Below, one piece after another: positions 41,265 to 50,174 of a stretch of DNA of 64,000 bases. The DNA comes from Noviluteimonas lactosilytica (GTDB lineage: Bacteria; Pseudomonadota; Gammaproteobacteria; Xanthomonadales; Xanthomonadaceae), in NCBI RefSeq assembly GCF_020866925.1, contig NZ_JAJGAK010000002.1:186001-250000 (forward strand), written 5' to 3'. The notes under the pieces are model-generated. The model was not told the origin of the DNA. It did not search any database and saw only the letters and a program-made list of their open reading frames with translations. The translations under genes were made by a program, and so were the position numbers. The stretch's first letter is position 1; each line of letters begins with the position of its first letter.

Positions 41265-41930
41265 ATGCCCTCGCTACTGATCGCCGACGACCACCCCCTG
41301 TTCCGCGCCGCCCTGCGCAGCGCGGCGAAAGACGCCGTCGCCGACCTCGACGTGCGCGAAGCCGACTCGCTCGACGGCGTGCTCGCACGCCTCGACGCCG
41401 AACCCGGCATCGATCTCGTCCTGCTCGACCTGCACATGCCCGGCAACCACGGCCTCGCGGGCCTCGCCGCGATCCGCGCGCAACATCCGGGAGTTGCCGT
41501 CGTCGTCGTGTCCGCGAACGACGACCCGCGCGTCGTGCGTCGCGCCCTCGACCACGGCGCCGCCGGCTACCTGCCGAAGAGCACCGGCCTCGACGACCTG
41601 CGCCACGCGATCCGCAGCGTCCTCGCCCTCGAACAATGGCTGCCCGCGAACCTGCGCGCCGCCGTCGACGGCGCGCCCTCCGCGCCCGGCGACTCCGCGC
41701 TGGCCGCGAAACTCGCGAGCCTTTCGCCGCAACAGTTCCGCGTGTTGGCGCTCGTCGCCGAAGGATTGCTCAACAAGCAGATCGCCGATCGCCTCGGCAT
41801 CCAGGAACGCACGATCAAGGCGCATCTGACGTCGATCTTCGAGCGGCTTGGTGTGCGGAATCGCACGCAGGCGAGTGTGATCTTGCGTGAACTGGAGCTC
41901 AGCGATCCGTCGAAGCAGATCGCGAATTAG
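41265..41930 (+). CDS. LuxR/NarL-family response regulator
   Basis: 221 aa. Receiver domain (1-120) with Asp55 in LVLLDLHMPGNHG, then a LuxR helix-turn-helix (about 150-215) with LSPQQFRVLALVAEGLLNKQIADRLGIQERTIKAHLTSI. It starts 10 bp after bdhA on the same strand. The symporter-type histidine kinase encoded nearby on the other strand is the likely partner; together they resemble CrbS/CrbR systems that control acetate and related carbon use. The pairing is inferred. Confidence 0.9.
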   Translation: MPSLLIADDHPLFRAALRSAAKDAVADLDVREADSLDGVLARLDAEPGIDLVLLDLHMPGNHGLAGLAAIRAQHPGVAVVVVSANDDPRVVRRALDHGAAGYLPKSTGLDDLRHAIRSVLALEQWLPANLRAAVDGAPSAPGDSALAAKLASLSPQQFRVLALVAEGLLNKQIADRLGIQERTIKAHLTSIFERLGVRNRTQASVILRELELSDPSKQIAN

Positions 41931-41936
41931 GCCGCG

Positions 41937-42323
41937 TCAGCGATCGTTTTCGCGCAGGAACTGCTGCAACCCTTCCGGCGACATATCGAACCCCATCTGC
42001 GTCCCCGGGTTGACCACGAGTCCGCACCCCGGCGGCACCATGCGCAGGAAACCTTCGCCTTCGATCTGCATGCAGAACGGCGCCGCGGCGCGCGCCTCTT
42101 CGCCGATGCGCGCGAAGTCGGTGAAGCACACGACCATCGGCGTGCCTTCCTTGTCGAGGTACAGCGGCATCAGGCCGTCGCCGTCGGACTTCACTTCCGA
42201 TGCGGAAGGCACGAGCACGGGGCCGCTCGCGAACACGCGCAGCATGTCGGCGATCGGCATCTGGCCGGCGCGGGCTTTTTCGATGGCTTGTTCGAGGGGT
42301 GTTTTCGCGTTCATCGCTTGCAT
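41937..42323 (-). CDS. SseB-family protein (copy 1)
   Basis: 128 aa. SseB N-terminal domain pattern: TPLEQAIEKARAGQMPIADMLRVFASGPVLVPS, then VVCFTDFARIGEEARAAAPF, and MVPPGCGLVVNPGTQMGFDMSPEGLQQFL. ATG 42323 is used; ATG 42314 is equally possible. The paralogue upstream ends 8 bp before it. SseB proteins are linked to serine metabolism/rhodanese by name only; function unknown. Confidence 0.85.
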   Translation of the reverse strand: MQAMNAKTPLEQAIEKARAGQMPIADMLRVFASGPVLVPSASEVKSDGDGLMPLYLDKEGTPMVVCFTDFARIGEEARAAAPFCMQIEGEGFLRMVPPGCGLVVNPGTQMGFDMSPEGLQQFLRENDR

Positions 42324-42331
42324 GCCGCCGA

Positions 42332-42712
42332 TCAGAGACCGGCTTCGACCAGGAACTTGCGCAAGCCTTCCGCCGGGATGTCGAACCCCAGCGTCGTGCC
42401 CGGGTTCACCGCGAGGCCGCGGTCGGTCGGCAGCCAGCGCAGCACCCAGTCGCCGCGCACGCGCAGCTGGTACGGCGCGGCCGCGCGGACGTCTTCGTCC
42501 ATGCGCACCTGGTCGGTGAAGCACACGGTCAGCGGGTGGCCGTCGCGTTCGAGTTGCAGCGGGGTCAGGCCGCGGCCGTCGGGATGCACCAGCGTGTTCG
42601 ACGGAATCAGCACGTCGCTGCGCGCGAACAGGCGCAGCATGTCGACGACGGGGACCTTGCCTGCGCGCGCTTGCGCGATCGCGGTTTCCAGCGGGGTGAT
42701 GGGGGTTTCCAT
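42332..42712 (-). CDS. SseB-family protein (copy 2)
   Basis: 126 aa, paralogue of its neighbour: TPLETAIAQARAGKVPVVDMLRLFARSDVLIPS, VCFTDQVRMDEDVRAAAPY, and DRGLAVNPGTTLGFDIPAEGLRKFL. It starts 12 bp after the kinase stop, so the kinase and both SseB genes form one operon. Confidence 0.85.
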   Translation of the reverse strand: METPITPLETAIAQARAGKVPVVDMLRLFARSDVLIPSNTLVHPDGRGLTPLQLERDGHPLTVCFTDQVRMDEDVRAAAPYQLRVRGDWVLRWLPTDRGLAVNPGTTLGFDIPAEGLRKFLVEAGL

Positions 42713-42724
42713 GGTGTCGCTCCT

Positions 42725-45700
42725 TCAGGTCACCGCGCGCGCCGCCAGCAGGCGGTCGAGCACGCTCTTCAATGCCAGGGGTTTCAGGGGCTTCATCAGC
42801 AACGGCAGGCCCGCTTCGTGCACGGCGGCCCGCACGTCCGCGCCTGCGTCGGCACTGAGGATCACCGTCGGCCGCGCGCCGTGCGTCGCGGAGAGGTGTT
42901 CGTGGGCGCCGACGCCGGTCGCGCCGTCGTCGAGATGGTAGTCGAACAGCCACAGGTCGGCAGGCGTTGCGGCCAAAGCCGCATGCGCGGTGCGGGCGTC
43001 GGCGGCGTCGACGACCGAGCAGCCCATGCCCTCCAGCAGCTGTCGCAGCGCGTTGCGGGCGAGCGCTTCGTTGTCGAGCACGAGCACGCGGGTGCCGGCA
43101 AGGTTGCCGCCCTTGGTCGCGATGGCGGCGGCGCGGTGCGGGGTGGCGACGCGCGGGATCGTCACCGCGAACACCGTGCCTTCGCCCGGCGCGCTGCGCA
43201 GCGTGAGCGGTGCGTCGAGCAGCTTCGCGATGCGGTCGGCGATCGCAAGGCCGAGGCCGAGGCCCTGCCCCGCTGCATCGGCGCCGCGGCGGAACTCGTC
43301 GAAGATGTGCGACTGCGCATCAAGCGCGATGCCTGGGCCGGTGTCGTGCACTTCGATGCGCAGCGCATCGCCCGCGCGGCGCACGCCGAGCACGACGCGG
43401 CCTTCATGCGTGTAGCGCACCGCGTTGGCGAGGAAGTTCTGCAGCACGCGGCGCAGCAATTGCGGGTCGGTGCGCACCCACGCGCGCGTCGGCAGGTGGT
43501 GGAACTGCAGCCCGCGTTCGGCGGCGAGGACGCGGAATTCACTGGCGAGCGGTTCGAGCACGTCGGCGAGTGCGACGTCGCGCGGTTGCGGATCGAGGCC
43601 GCCGGCTTCCAGGCGCGACATGTCGAGCAACGCGGTCAACAGATCGGTCGTCGAATCGAGCGCGCCGCGGATCTGCTTCACGCTCTCCTGCCCCGTGGCC
43701 GGCACCTGTTGTGCGAGCGCGTCGGTGAACAGGTGCGCGGCATGCAACGGTTGCAGCAGGTCGTGGCCGATCGCGGCGAGGAAGCGGCCCTTCGCGTCGT
43801 TCGCGCGCTCGGCTTCGCGGCGCGCGGATTCCAGCGCCGCCGTGCGTTCGACGACGCGTTGTTCGAGGGTTTCGTTCGACTGCAGCAGCGCGGCCTCGGT
43901 GCGGCGGAACGCGGTGACGTCGGTGAAGGTCGCGACGAAGCCGCCGCCCGGCATCGGGTTGCCGCGGATTTCGACGATGCTGCCGTCGGGGAAGACGCGT
44001 TCGGTGAGGTGCGGCGTGCCGGCGCGCATGTGGGCGAGGCGCCGTTGCAGCGCACGTTCGGCATCGCCCGGCGGCGGCATCTGCTGCAACGCGTGGCGCG
44101 CGAGTTCGGCGATGGGCTTGCCGACTTGCAGCAGCGATTCGGGGAAGCCGAACAACTCGGCGTAGCGGCGATTCCACGCGACCAGGCGCAGCTGCGCGTC
44201 GACGACGCTGATGCCCTGGTCCATGTTCTCCAGCGACGTCTCGAGCACGCGCTGGTTGAAGCGCAGGTCGCGCGAGGCTTCGCCGACGATCGCGGCGACG
44301 GTGTCGAGGTGGCCGGCTTCGCGTCGCGCGGCGTCGAGCAGCACGCGCGCCGATGCCGAGCCGAGCACGGCGGCGAGTTCGCGTTCGATGTGCGCTTCGG
44401 TCTGCGCGGGCACGGCGCCGTCGGCGGGCGCGTCGCGCAAGAGTTCTTCGACGCGATCCGGCGGGAGGAAACGCATGCCGGCGTCGCGCAACGTGCGCGC
44501 ATCGAGGCCAAGCCGTTTGCGACGCGGCGTCTCGCGCTTCCACGCCAGTGCGAGCCACGTGGCGAACGCGCCGACGAACAGGCTCGCGCCCACCGCGCGT
44601 CCGATGCGGCTCCAGCCGGTCAATCCGAACAACCCGTTCGGCGACAACCATTCGATGCCGAGCGGACCTTCGACAAGCCATGCCGGCGACACGCCACGCA
44701 ACGCGAACGCCGTCGGCACGAGTTGCACCCAGCACCAAGTCGCGAACGCCGCGAGGATCCCGATCACCACCGCGCGCGCAGGCGTCTGCGGACGCCACAC
44801 CGCGAACGCGAGCGCGGGCACCAGCGTGCCGAGCGCGGAGAACGACACCGCGCCCACGTCCGCCAACGCTTCGCTGCCCGCGACGAGCCGGCTGTACCCC
44901 CACGCGAGCAACATGATCGCGACGATGCCGATGCGGCGCAGCGCGAGCACGTGCCCGCGCAGATCGCCGCCGTCGCCGCGCGCCCACGCACCGCGCAACA
45001 ACCCGGGCGCGAACCAGTGGTTGCCGATCATCAGGCTCAGCGTCAGCGTGCTCACGACGACCATGCCGGTCGCCGCGCTCAATCCGCCGAGGAACGCGAA
45101 CAACGCGAGCCCTTCGTGCCCCTGCGACAACGGCAGCGCGAGCACGTACAAGTCCGACGGCACGCTGTCGCCCAGCAACGCCTGCCCTGCCTGCGCAAGC
45201 GGCAACACCGGCAGCGCGATCAGCAGCAGGTACAGCGGGAACTGCCATCGCGCGGTGCGCACGTCCTCCTGTTCGCGGCATTCGACCACCGCGATGTGGA
45301 ACTGGTGCGGCAGGATGAACATCGCGAACGCACCGAGCAGCACGAGCGGCGCGAATCCGCCCGCGGGCGCGACCGGCGCAGGCGTCGACGCGACGCGCGC
45401 CACCGCATCATCGAGATCGAGCCCGAACCAAACGTACGCGCCAAGCGCGAGCATCGCCGCAAGCTTCAGCACCGACTCGAACGCCATCGCGAGCACGAGC
45501 CCGCGGTTGTGTTCCGCCGCACTCACCCGTCGCGTGCCGAACAACATCGCGAACAACGCCATCGCCAGCGCGACGTACAACGCGCTGTCCTGCCACGCCG
45601 CCCCCGCGCCCGCCGCGTGCGAGGTCAGCATGCCGAACGACATCGCCATCGCCTTGAGCTGCAGCGCGATGTAGGGAATCAGGCCGAGCGCCGCGACCAG

Positions 45701-46057
45701 CGTGACGGTCGCGGCGAGCCACGCATCCTTGCCCAGGCGCGTGGCGATCAGGTCGGCGATCGAGGTCGCGTTGGTTTCGCGCGCGAGCTTGACCAGGCGC
45801 AACATGAACGCGCCGCCGAGCAGGTACAGCAGGATCGCGCCGACGAACGTCGGCGGCAGCGGCCACCCGTTGCGCGCGGCCTGCGTCACCGTCCCGTAGA
45901 ACGTCCACGACGTGCAGTGCACCGCGAGCGACAGCGCGTAGATGTATTTCCAGCGCGAGGCGAACGCGCGCGGATGGCGTTCGCCATAGAGGCCCGCGAG
46001 GAACAGCAGGCCGAGCCACGCCAGGCCGGCGCAGACGACGACGCCGATGCTCAGCAT
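42725..46057 (-). CDS. Hybrid histidine kinase with sodium/solute-symporter sensor region (CrbS-like)
   Basis: 1,110 aa. Residues 1-490 are an SLC5-type symporter with about 13 helices (SLAVHCTSWTFYGTVTQAARNGWPL; TSIADLIATRLGK). Then a coiled linker (about 540-620), a PAS domain (LENMDQGISVVDAQLRLVAWNRRYAELFG, about 625-740), HisKA with His765 in AAIGHDLLQPLHAA, HATPase (to about 980) and a receiver with Asp1039 in LFDYHLDDG. In CrbS and CbrA proteins the symporter half senses or imports a substrate. Given the neighbours, acetate, acetoacetate or 3HB are candidates. The expected LuxR-type partner is encoded at 41265. Confidence 0.9.
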   Translation of the reverse strand: MLSIGVVVCAGLAWLGLLFLAGLYGERHPRAFASRWKYIYALSLAVHCTSWTFYGTVTQAARNGWPLPPTFVGAILLYLLGGAFMLRLVKLARETNATSIADLIATRLGKDAWLAATVTLVAALGLIPYIALQLKAMAMSFGMLTSHAAGAGAAWQDSALYVALAMALFAMLFGTRRVSAAEHNRGLVLAMAFESVLKLAAMLALGAYVWFGLDLDDAVARVASTPAPVAPAGGFAPLVLLGAFAMFILPHQFHIAVVECREQEDVRTARWQFPLYLLLIALPVLPLAQAGQALLGDSVPSDLYVLALPLSQGHEGLALFAFLGGLSAATGMVVVSTLTLSLMIGNHWFAPGLLRGAWARGDGGDLRGHVLALRRIGIVAIMLLAWGYSRLVAGSEALADVGAVSFSALGTLVPALAFAVWRPQTPARAVVIGILAAFATWCWVQLVPTAFALRGVSPAWLVEGPLGIEWLSPNGLFGLTGWSRIGRAVGASLFVGAFATWLALAWKRETPRRKRLGLDARTLRDAGMRFLPPDRVEELLRDAPADGAVPAQTEAHIERELAAVLGSASARVLLDAARREAGHLDTVAAIVGEASRDLRFNQRVLETSLENMDQGISVVDAQLRLVAWNRRYAELFGFPESLLQVGKPIAELARHALQQMPPPGDAERALQRRLAHMRAGTPHLTERVFPDGSIVEIRGNPMPGGGFVATFTDVTAFRRTEAALLQSNETLEQRVVERTAALESARREAERANDAKGRFLAAIGHDLLQPLHAAHLFTDALAQQVPATGQESVKQIRGALDSTTDLLTALLDMSRLEAGGLDPQPRDVALADVLEPLASEFRVLAAERGLQFHHLPTRAWVRTDPQLLRRVLQNFLANAVRYTHEGRVVLGVRRAGDALRIEVHDTGPGIALDAQSHIFDEFRRGADAAGQGLGLGLAIADRIAKLLDAPLTLRSAPGEGTVFAVTIPRVATPHRAAAIATKGGNLAGTRVLVLDNEALARNALRQLLEGMGCSVVDAADARTAHAALAATPADLWLFDYHLDDGATGVGAHEHLSATHGARPTVILSADAGADVRAAVHEAGLPLLMKPLKPLALKSVLDRLLAARAVT

Positions 46058-46097
46058 GGGAGGGGCGGTCGGGCGGGCATGACGGGAGAATAACGGT

Positions 46098-46240
46098 GGG
46101 AAACGGGAAACGGGAAACGGGAGATGGAGGTCGCCCTCAGTGCATTCCCGACGAGCCGAAGACCGACCTTCGGCGCATCGCCCAGGAAGCGCGACGCGCC
46201 CCTCCCTCCCGTTTCCCGCCTTTTGTTTCCCGTTTCCCGC
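46098..46240. repeat. GGGAAAC-heptad inverted repeat element (copy 2)
   Basis: The left arm 46098-46123 has three GGGAAAC heptads and then GGGAG. The right side has CTCCCGTTTCCCG (46206-46218) and TTTCCCGTTTCCCGC (46226-46240). Inside, GCCGAAG (46155-46161) pairs with CTTCGGC (46168-46174). The same outer heptads and the same inner GCCGAAG/CTTCGGC stem occur in the element at 4859-4995, although the inner order is reversed. Confidence 0.8.
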
Positions 46241-46253
46241 TCTCGCTTACGAC

Positions 46254-48533
46254 TTAAAAATCGTACTTCAGCGTCAGCTGGTACTGCCTCGGATTCCCAT
46301 AGAACCCCGTCCTCACGCCTAGCGCCGGAATCACGTACCCCGTCGTCAGGAACTCCTTGTCCGTCAGGTTCGTGCCCTGCAGCGACAGCGACCAGTGATC
46401 GTCGAAGCGCCAGGCCACGCCCGCGTTCAGCAGGCCGTAGCCGTCCTGCGTGATCGGGTTGGTGACCACGCCGGTGACCGGATCGCGCGTCACTTCGGTC
46501 GTGGCGGTGACTTCCGACTGGTACGAGTAGGTCATGCGCGCCGACAGCTCGCCCATGTCGCCGACCGGCGTGCGGTATTCCAGGTTCACCGCGCCGCTGA
46601 AGTCCGGCGCGTTGGTGAACTCCTGCTGGTCGGCGATGTTGAAGCCCTTGAACATGTACTCGTCGAACTGCGCGTCCAGCCACGCCAGGTTGCCCGACAG
46701 CGTGAAGTGGTCGCTCGCCAGCCACTGGTACTCGAACTCCAGGCCCTGCACCGTGCCGGCGCCGGCGTTCGTGAAGTCGCCGAAGAACGCCGGCTGGCCG
46801 TTGGGCAGCGTGTAGCCGGTGAACACCGACAACTGGATGTCCTTGTAGTCGTTGTAGAAGTACGCGGCGTTGAGGAACAGCGTCTGGTCGAGCAGGCCCA
46901 TCTTGCTGCCGATTTCGTACGAATCGACCTGCTCGTCCTGGAACGGCTCGGCCGAACGCGGCACCGCGGTCGACTGCGCGCGGATGTTGTAGCCGCCCGA
47001 CTTGAAGCCGCGCGTGGCCAGCGCATAGACCATCAGGTCATCGTTGACCTGGTAGTCCAGCGAGATCTTCGGCGAGGTGTTCTTGAATCGGATCGACTTG
47101 TCGAAGCCCGCCGCGACCGGCGTGGTGAGGCCCGCGCAGTTGGCGATCGTGGTGAAGGTGTCGTTCGAGTAGCAGCGGTTCGCGACCACGGCGTGCTTGG
47201 TTTCGTCGGTGTAGCGCGCGCCGATGTCGAGCTTCAACTGCGAGGTCAGGTCGAACGTCCAGTCGGCGTACACCGCGGTGCTCTGCGTGTAGACCGTGCC
47301 CTGCGTGTCGCCGAACGAAAGGTTGAAGAAGTTGTTGAGCACCTGGCCGCCGGCGGAGCCGTCGAACGCATAGATGCCCATCACGCCGCGCGCGCGACCG
47401 CCCGCGTCGTAGTTCGCCTGCAGTTCGTTGGTCGTCTGCTCGTCGCTGTAGAACGCCTTCACGTCCGCGACCTTGGCCTGCAGCGTGTCGAAGTCGATGT
47501 TGGTCTCGGTGTCCGACTCGCGCTTGGCCCAGACGTACTTGAAGGTCAGGTCTTCGCTGAAACGATAGTTGGCCGTCGCCGACACGCCGAGCATCTCGGT
47601 GTCGTTGATGTTCGGCATGCCGTTGCGCACGTCGAAGCGGTTGTCGACCAGCGGGGCGTTCTCCGGCGCGAGCGGGTTCGGCGCGAAGAGGCTGGGCGCG
47701 AACGGGTTCGGCGCGAGCATCTGCGCGGCGCGCACGCCGGAGGTGTCGTCGACGTGGTCGAGGTTGAACTGCAGGTCGAATTCGTCGGTGACGTAGGCGC
47801 CGAGCGAGAAACGGAACGCGGTGATGTCCTTGTCGCTGACGTCCTCGCCCGTCACCAGGTTCTCGCCGAAGCCGTCGCGGTGCATGTCGGCCACGGCCAC
47901 GCGCGCGCGCAGCGCATCGTTGCCGCCGAGCCCGCCGCCGATGCCGGCCTTGAAGTCGCGCTGCCCGTAGTTGCCGATGGCGACCGAGCCGAAGCCCTGC
48001 ACGTCCGGCGTCAGCGCACGGCTGACGTACTTGATCGCGCCGCCGATGGTGTTCTTGCCGTACAGCGTGCCCTGCGGGCCGCGCAGCACTTCGATGCGGT
48101 CGACGTCGAACACGTCGAGCAACCCGCCCTGCGGACGTGCGATGTACACGTCGTCCATGTAGATGCCCACGCCCGGGTCCACGCCCCACAGCGGATCGGA
48201 CTGGCCGACGCCGCGGATGTAGGCGGTGATCGTGCTGCTGGAACCGCGCGCGGCGTAGACGGTGAGGTTCGGAACCTGCGCGTCGAGGTCGCCGAGGTCT
48301 TCGATCTGCAGCTTGTCGAGCGACTCGGCGGTGAAGGCGGTCACGGCGACCGGCACTTCCTGCAGCGTTTCCTCGCGCTTGCGCGCGGTGACGGTGACCG
48401 TGTCCAGCGTCGCCTTCCTTGCGGCCGGCGTCGTTGCTTGCGCCGGCTCCGCGGCAGGCTGTGCATCCTGCGCCCAGGCGATCGTCGGCAGCATCGCGCA
48501 CGCAATGGCCAGGCTCAGTGTCTTGCGCTTCAT
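46254..48533 (-). CDS. TonB-dependent outer-membrane receptor
   Basis: 759 aa with a signal peptide (cut after WAQ or AWA near 21), a TonB box region (LDTVTVTARKREETLQEVPV), a plug with GVDPGVGIYMDDVYIARPQG and VDRIEVLRGPQGTLYGKNTIGGAI, and a 22-strand barrel ending in LTLKYDF. The start MKRKTLSLAIACAML has GGGGAACG before it. The family imports iron complexes, vitamins or carbohydrates. Because it is divergent from a GntP permease and shares its gap motif with the 3HB dehydrogenase region, import of 3HB oligomers is possible. That substrate is inference. Confidence 0.92.
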   Translation of the reverse strand: MKRKTLSLAIACAMLPTIAWAQDAQPAAEPAQATTPAARKATLDTVTVTARKREETLQEVPVAVTAFTAESLDKLQIEDLGDLDAQVPNLTVYAARGSSSTITAYIRGVGQSDPLWGVDPGVGIYMDDVYIARPQGGLLDVFDVDRIEVLRGPQGTLYGKNTIGGAIKYVSRALTPDVQGFGSVAIGNYGQRDFKAGIGGGLGGNDALRARVAVADMHRDGFGENLVTGEDVSDKDITAFRFSLGAYVTDEFDLQFNLDHVDDTSGVRAAQMLAPNPFAPSLFAPNPLAPENAPLVDNRFDVRNGMPNINDTEMLGVSATANYRFSEDLTFKYVWAKRESDTETNIDFDTLQAKVADVKAFYSDEQTTNELQANYDAGGRARGVMGIYAFDGSAGGQVLNNFFNLSFGDTQGTVYTQSTAVYADWTFDLTSQLKLDIGARYTDETKHAVVANRCYSNDTFTTIANCAGLTTPVAAGFDKSIRFKNTSPKISLDYQVNDDLMVYALATRGFKSGGYNIRAQSTAVPRSAEPFQDEQVDSYEIGSKMGLLDQTLFLNAAYFYNDYKDIQLSVFTGYTLPNGQPAFFGDFTNAGAGTVQGLEFEYQWLASDHFTLSGNLAWLDAQFDEYMFKGFNIADQQEFTNAPDFSGAVNLEYRTPVGDMGELSARMTYSYQSEVTATTEVTRDPVTGVVTNPITQDGYGLLNAGVAWRFDDHWSLSLQGTNLTDKEFLTTGYVIPALGVRTGFYGNPRQYQLTLKYDF

Positions 48534-48612
48534 CGTTCCCCTCTCCCCATCGAAGCAGGCGCGGCAGGTCGCCGCGGATCGGGGACCAAGGCTATTGCGG
48601 TGCGCGAACCGG

Positions 48613-48628
48613 CGGCATCGTACCTTCG
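48613..48628. promoter_or_regulatory. Shared motif CGGCATCGTACCTTCG in the TonB receptor/GntP gap
   Basis: Matches 40411-40426 at 15 of 16 positions and in the same orientation relative to the plus-strand gene. It ends 75 bp before the permease ATG. Confidence 0.5.
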
Positions 48629-48702
48629 GACAGTGGGCCGGCCCACCCGCGACGGAGAACACTGCGCGCCGATGGGCCGTCCTTCGCGGCCGGGGAAATC
48701 GC

Positions 48703-50106
48703 ATGGCGTTCCTGATCGTGCTGGCCGCGCTGGTGTTCCTGATGGTGGTCGCTTATCGCGGGCACAGCGTGATCCTGTTCGCGCCGATCGCCGCGCTCGG
48801 CGCGGTGCTGCTCACCGATCCGTCGTTGGTCGCGCCGATGTTCACCGGCTTGTTCATGGACAAGATGGTGGGGTTCCTCAAGCTTTACTTCCCGGTGTTC
48901 CTGCTGGGCGCGGTGTTCGGGAAGCTGATCGAACTCTCCGGGTTTTCGCGCGCGATCGTGTCGGCGGCGATCCGGGTCGTCGGTGCGAAGCGCGCGATCC
49001 TGTCGATCGTGCTGGTGTGTGCGTTGCTCACGTATGGCGGCGTGTCGCTGTTCGTCGTCGTGTTCGCGGTGTACCCGTTCGCCGCGGAGTTGTTCCGCCA
49101 GGCCGACATTCCCAAGCGCCTGATCCCCGGCACGATCGCGCTCGGTGCGTTCACCTTCACGATGGACGCGCTGCCGGGCACGCCGCAGATCCAGAACATC
49201 ATTCCGTCGGCGTTCTTCGGCACCAACGGATGGGCGGCGCCGTGGCTCGGGACGATCGGGGCGGTGGCGATCCTCACGGCGGGGCTGGCGTATCTCGAAT
49301 GGCGCCGGCGCGCGGCCGCACGTGCGGGTGAAGGCTATGGCGATCCTTCGAAGTTGGTGAACGAGCCCGCGGCGTTCACCGGCGACAAGCTGGCCAATCC
49401 GGTGGTCGCGTTGTTGCCGCTGGTGCTGGTGGGCGTCGTCAACAAGTTGCTGACCAGCGCGATTCCCCGCTGGTACGGCGAGTCGCATTCGTTCGTGCCC
49501 GGCGTGATCGGCGACCCCGCGCCCGTCGTGCAGGAAGTGGCGAAGGTCACCGCGATCTGGGCGGTCCAGGGCGCGCTGCTCGCGGGCATCCTCGCTGTGA
49601 TGGTGCTGGCGTGGCGACCGGTGATCACGCAGTTCGCGGAAGGCACGAAGACCGCGATCGGCGGGGCGTTGCTCGCATCGATGAACACGGCGTCGGAGTA
49701 TGGCTTCGGCGCGGTGATCGCGGCGCTGCCGGGGTTCCTCGTCGTCGCCGATGCGTTGCGCGCGATCCCCGACCCGCTGGTCAACCAGGCGGTGACGGTG
49801 ACGGCGCTTGCCGGCATCACCGGCTCGGCGTCGGGCGGCATGAGCATCGCCCTCGCGGCGATGGCCGACACCTTCATCGCCAACGCGCAGGCCGCCAACA
49901 TCCCGATGGAAGTGTTGCACCGCGTCGCCGCGATGGCCTCCGGCGGCATGGACACCCTGCCCCACAACGGCGCCGTCATCACGCTGCTCGCGGTGACCGG
50001 CCTGACGCACCGTCAGTCGTACAAGGACATCTTTGCGATCACGGTGATCAAGACGTTGGCGGTGTTCGTGGTGATCGGGGCGTTCTACCTCTTCGGCGTC
50101 GTGTGA
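48703..50106 (+). CDS. GntP-family permease, probable 3-hydroxybutyrate transporter
   Basis: 467 aa with about 12 helices. The FTMDALPGTPQIQNIIPSAFFGT motif and the SGGMDTLPHNGAVITLL block near the C-terminus are typical of the GntP/citrate-transporter-like group that includes D-beta-hydroxybutyrate permeases. It should import a small hydroxy acid by proton symport. Divergent from the TonB receptor. The 3HB assignment rests on those motifs and on the bdhA-type genes nearby. Confidence 0.82.
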   Translation: MAFLIVLAALVFLMVVAYRGHSVILFAPIAALGAVLLTDPSLVAPMFTGLFMDKMVGFLKLYFPVFLLGAVFGKLIELSGFSRAIVSAAIRVVGAKRAILSIVLVCALLTYGGVSLFVVVFAVYPFAAELFRQADIPKRLIPGTIALGAFTFTMDALPGTPQIQNIIPSAFFGTNGWAAPWLGTIGAVAILTAGLAYLEWRRRAAARAGEGYGDPSKLVNEPAAFTGDKLANPVVALLPLVLVGVVNKLLTSAIPRWYGESHSFVPGVIGDPAPVVQEVAKVTAIWAVQGALLAGILAVMVLAWRPVITQFAEGTKTAIGGALLASMNTASEYGFGAVIAALPGFLVVADALRAIPDPLVNQAVTVTALAGITGSASGGMSIALAAMADTFIANAQAANIPMEVLHRVAAMASGGMDTLPHNGAVITLLAVTGLTHRQSYKDIFAITVIKTLAVFVVIGAFYLFGVV

Positions 50107-50118
50107 AAAACAGAAACA

Positions 50119-50161
50119 GGGGTCAGAGCACTATTTCGTTTCGAAATAGTGCTCCGACCCC
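50119..50161. repeat. REP-like palindrome, copy 1 (GGGGTCAGAGCACTATTTCG)
   Basis: Arms 50119-50138 and 50142-50161 match at 19 of 20 positions around TTT. It lies between the convergent permease and protease genes and may also end transcription. Nearly identical to 52598-52649. Confidence 0.9.
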
Positions 50162-50174
50162 GCGCCGGCGCTTG

